This document shows positions 51,926 to 54,149 of a stretch of DNA of 54,149 bases, in pieces (position 1 is the stretch's first letter; each line of letters begins with the position of its first letter). The notes beneath the pieces were generated by a model. That model was not told the origin of the DNA. It did not search any database and saw only the letters and a program-made list of their open reading frames with translations. Location of the stretch: positions 1 through 54,149 of the forward strand of contig CANGFT010000025.1 in assembly GCA_947453205.1 (NCBI GenBank). The letters run 5' to 3'. Both the position numbers and the translations under genes were made by a program. This stretch comes from Beijerinckiaceae bacterium (GTDB lineage: Bacteria; Pseudomonadota; Alphaproteobacteria; Rhizobiales; Beijerinckiaceae).

Positions 51926-52903
51926 TCAGTGCAGCCGCGGACTATTGGCGACCCGGTTGCGGTCTTCGCTCTTCAGCACCACGTCGAGCGCACGGCCGTC
52001 GCGCAGAAGGCTAAGCGGCGCCTTGACCCCGGCGGTTCCAAGCGCCCAGAGGCGCTTGTAGAAAGAGGCGAGATTGACGACGGGCGCGCCTGCGATCGAC
52101 AAGATGACATCCCCCGCGCGCAGGTTCGCGCGCTTGGCAGGTCCGCGATCGGCGACGCCCATCAACACGACCTTATCCTCGATCTCTGTCGCATAAACGC
52201 CGATCCAGGGGCGCGGCGGACGGTTGGGCTGGCCCATGGTCAGAATATCCTCCATCACCGGCTTCAGCAGGTTGATGGGGATGCTCATATTGATGTTTTC
52301 GGTGATGCCCTTGCGGCGCTGCTGCTCAAGCTGAAGCGAGCCTATGCCCACCAGATCGCCCGACGGGCCGATCAGCGCCGCCCCGCCCCAGTTGGGATGG
52401 GAGGGCGCCGTGAAGATGGCGTTCTCCAGCAGATATTCCCAATAGCCCGCGAAAGGCTGGCGCGCCGCGACATGGGCGGCCACGGACCTCTTGCGCCCGC
52501 CCCCGCCCGCCAGAACGACCTCATCGCCGATCTGAACCGCGTCGGAATCCCCCAGCGGCATGGGCTTCGCCTCAAGGCGGCCGAGCGCCTGCACCAGAGC
52601 GAATCCGGTCGTATGATCGATGCCCACGACATCGGCCGCGACCACCTGCCCCTCGCCGGTGCGAAGCCAGACAGACTGCGCTTCATTGACGAGATAGCCG
52701 ACCGTCAGGACAAGGCCGGGCTCCCTTATGAAGACGGCGTTGCCAGCCCGCTCCGTGCCAAGCGTGGCGGCGGAGAAGGCGTTCTCCGGCACGACCGAAC
52801 TGATGTAGAGGACGCTCGACAGCGCCCCCTCAAGATCGAACGTATATTCGTCGGCCTTGGGCTGAAAGGCGGCTGGCACTTTCCAGTCGCTGAAAGAAGA
52901 CAT
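51926..52903 (-). CDS. HtrA-like (S1C) pseudoprotease with PDZ domain
   Basis: The 325-residue protein follows the trypsin-like S1C fold with a C-terminal PDZ domain (about 231-315, PWIGVYATE to LLRDGRALDVVL). The three catalytic sites are lost: where HtrA has TNAHVV this has TVGYLV (Tyr70), where HtrA has TDLAVL it has TGFALV (Gly100), and GNSGGPL is PNWGGAAL (Trp172). LGDSDAVQIGDEVV is well kept. No signal peptide is present, so it is cytoplasmic if folded. AAGGAA is seven bases before ATG 52903. A binding or scaffold role is likely. It is upstream of the HTH-methyltransferase gene on the same strand. Confidence 0.82.
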   Translation of the reverse strand: MSSFSDWKVPAAFQPKADEYTFDLEGALSSVLYISSVVPENAFSAATLGTERAGNAVFIREPGLVLTVGYLVNEAQSVWLRTGEGQVVAADVVGIDHTTGFALVQALGRLEAKPMPLGDSDAVQIGDEVVLAGGGGRKRSVAAHVAARQPFAGYWEYLLENAIFTAPSHPNWGGAALIGPSGDLVGIGSLQLEQQRRKGITENINMSIPINLLKPVMEDILTMGQPNRPPRPWIGVYATEIEDKVVLMGVADRGPAKRANLRAGDVILSIAGAPVVNLASFYKRLWALGTAGVKAPLSLLRDGRALDVVLKSEDRNRVANSPRLH

Positions 52904-52997
52904 GCCCGGTTCCTTTGCGAGCGACACCACGCGCAAACCCATCATAGCGGGCGGATGCGCGGCGGCAAGTCTGCCTGCGGCGAAGGAAAATCTGACC

Positions 52998-53888
52998 TCA
53001 GACCGGCGTTTCGCCGAGCACCGTGACCCGACGAAGGATCCGCCGCTGGTCAGCCGGGAAATCGTTGCGGGCATGGAGGGTGCAGCGATTGTCCCACATG
53101 ATGAGGTCGCCCACCCGCCATTTATGGGCATATTGGAACGACGCCTGCTCCTGGTGCTCGAACAGACGCAGCAGCAGGGCGTCGCTCTGTGAACGCTCCA
53201 TGCCCTCAATGCACATGGTCATGCCCCGATTGACATAAAGCGCCTTGCGCCCCGTGGCAGGGTGGGTGCGGATGATGGGATGCGCATAGCTCTTCGCGCC
53301 TGCAGGAATCGACGGGTAAAGCTCCATGGCGCTTTGGCCATAGCCCCCCTCCTCGCTATATTCGAAAATATTGACCGCCTTGCGCCCCTCCACCGCGCGC
53401 AGAAGATCTTCAGGCAGCGTCTCATAGGCGCGATACATGTTCGCGAAGAGGGTCTCGCCCCCATGCGAGGGGATCTCGATGCCATAGAGCAGAGCCGCCA
53501 TGCAGGGGCGCTCGACATAGCATTGGTCGGAATGAAAGAGCATCTCGCCATCGGGCAAGGCGCCGATCAGCCGCCCATTCTCGCGCACATTGGAGATGAG
53601 AAAAGAGGAGGAATGTTCCTGCGATTGCCCGCTGTTGCGATTGACGGTGCTGGCGAGCTGGCCGAAACCTTTGGCGAAGAGAACCTGATAGGCCTCAATC
53701 AGCGTCTGGCCCCGGAATAGAATGACGCAATGGGCATGAAAGGCGTCCAGAACCCTTGCGAAGGTTGCGGGCGGGAGCTGGCGCGACAGGTCCGCCCCAA
53801 TGATCTCGACGCCGATCTCGGGCGCGAGCGGGCGGAAAGAGAGACCATCGCCCCCATCGCGCTGCGAAAGGCCATCCCCAAGCGACAT
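52998..53888 (-). CDS. TauD/TfdA-family dioxygenase
   Basis: This is a 296-residue Fe(II)/2-oxoglutarate-dependent oxygenase with metal ligands His119, Asp121 (LFHSDQCY) and His272 (CTLHARNDF), and a downstream Arg (near 282-283) for 2-oxoglutarate. FRGQTLIEA and PSHGGETLFANM are typical family stretches. Substrates in the family include taurine, 2,4-D and alkyl sulfates. ATG 53888 with GGGGG six bases upstream is chosen; the open frame upstream runs through the 5S rRNA gene and cannot be coding. It reads away from the rRNA operon end. Confidence 0.9.
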   Translation of the reverse strand: MSLGDGLSQRDGGDGLSFRPLAPEIGVEIIGADLSRQLPPATFARVLDAFHAHCVILFRGQTLIEAYQVLFAKGFGQLASTVNRNSGQSQEHSSSFLISNVRENGRLIGALPDGEMLFHSDQCYVERPCMAALLYGIEIPSHGGETLFANMYRAYETLPEDLLRAVEGRKAVNIFEYSEEGGYGQSAMELYPSIPAGAKSYAHPIIRTHPATGRKALYVNRGMTMCIEGMERSQSDALLLRLFEHQEQASFQYAHKWRVGDLIMWDNRCTLHARNDFPADQRRILRRVTVLGETPV

Positions 53889-53961
53889 GAGCATCCCCCG
53901 AACCTTGTTTATATATCTAAGCTGAAAGAGGCGACGACTGAAGTCAAGTAGGCCCCAACGC

Positions 53962-53992
53962 AAAACGGCGGCCACCCGAAGGTGACCGCCGT
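53962..53992 (-). terminator. Terminator of the 5S rRNA / rRNA operon
   Basis: On the minus strand a 12-pair stem (ACGGCGG-C-CACC, loop CGAA, GGTG-A-CCGCCGT as read on the plus strand, one mismatch) is followed by four T. It lies about 45 bases after the 5S 3' end and separates the rRNA operon from the dioxygenase gene. Confidence 0.8.
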
Positions 53993-54035
53993 ATTGGAAG
54001 GCGACATGATGAAGAGCATTTATCCGTTCTTTGCA

Positions 54036-54149
54036 GGCCTGGCGGCGACCTACTCTCCCAGGTCTTGAGACATAGTACCATTGGCGCTGGAGCTTTTGAC
54101 GGCCGAGTTCGGGATGGGATCGGGTCTGGACGCTCCGCAAGAGCCACCA
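54036..54149 (-). rRNA. rrf: 5S rRNA (5' end cut by the window edge)
   Basis: On the minus strand the edge begins with TGGTGGCTCTTGCGGA, continues with CCCGATCCCATCCCGAACTC and GGTACTATGTCTCAAGACC, and ends in GGGAGAGTAGGTCGCCGCC then AGG. These are the conserved 5S segments. Only two or three bases at the 5' end are missing. It is the last gene of an rRNA operon lying to the right of the window. Confidence 0.97.

Noticed and set aside
53889-54140. N-terminal extension of the dioxygenase frame
   Set aside because: It would be translated from the 5S rRNA gene and its terminator.

Overview
The window is GC-rich (about two thirds GC by eye) and reads as chromosome of an alphaproteobacterium, most likely of the order Hyphomicrobiales (Rhizobiales). 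Markers are the cell-cycle kinase CckA with a CtrA-type box beside it, an alphaproteobacterial LexA box (GAAC-N7-GAAC) before recA, the gene order cckA / recA / alaS, and a giant coiled-coil protein of the GPR/RgsE growth-pole family known from polar-growing Rhizobiales. The right edge holds the start-truncated 5S rRNA gene of an rRNA operon on the minus strand.

Layout. 1-9.6 kb is core: a FliO-like membrane protein (minus, cut by the edge) divergent from cckA, then a short-chain dehydrogenase (SDR), recA, alaS, a Dps-family protein and a universal stress protein. 9.6-14.8 kb is mixed: an aldo-keto reductase, a LigB/LigA-like dioxygenase pair, an ACMSD-type amidohydrolase, a small cytochrome c, an orphan Phd-type antitoxin and a SixA-like phosphatase. 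14.8-17.2 kb is redox: MsrQ, a ferredoxin-NADP reductase and its likely 2Fe-2S ferredoxin. 17.6-23.4 kb is one gene, the 1934-residue GPR-like coiled coil. 23.5-28.3 kb is an Mla-type lipid transport system (MlaE with fused STAS domain, MlaF, MlaD, and a detached lipoprotein) interrupted by a dipeptide epimerase. Then come a probable small RNA, Hsp20, and a minus-strand run reading puuE-like, two chromate-transporter halves, rhodanese, SDR, DMT exporter and XRE-cupin regulator.

An AT-rich orphan gene (34.2-35.3 kb) separates this from a plus-strand catabolic block at 35.4-45.3 kb: LysR, hydantoinase A and B, a Tat-exported substrate-binding protein with its ABC ATPase and permease, an SDR, an esterase and a MarR regulator. 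Transport and hydrolysis of one imported cyclic amide or imide is the natural reading; the substrate is unknown. 46.5-53.9 kb carries a decarboxylase-type amidohydrolase, an alpha/beta hydrolase, a core-only MetE-like methyltransferase, a methylenetetrahydrofolate reductase-family protein, an HTH-methyltransferase fusion, a catalytically dead HtrA-like PDZ protein and a TauD-type dioxygenase.

The most unusual items are: the HtrA-like protein with all three catalytic residues replaced; the LigB-like protein that has lost the catalytic His; two SDRs that lack the catalytic Tyr; the overlapping MetE-core / MTHFR / HTH-methyltransferase cluster; the membrane-anchored degenerate GIY-YIG-like protein; and the 22- and 33-residue (hendecad multiple) repeats in the GPR-like protein. 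No CRISPR array, insertion sequence or tRNA was seen.
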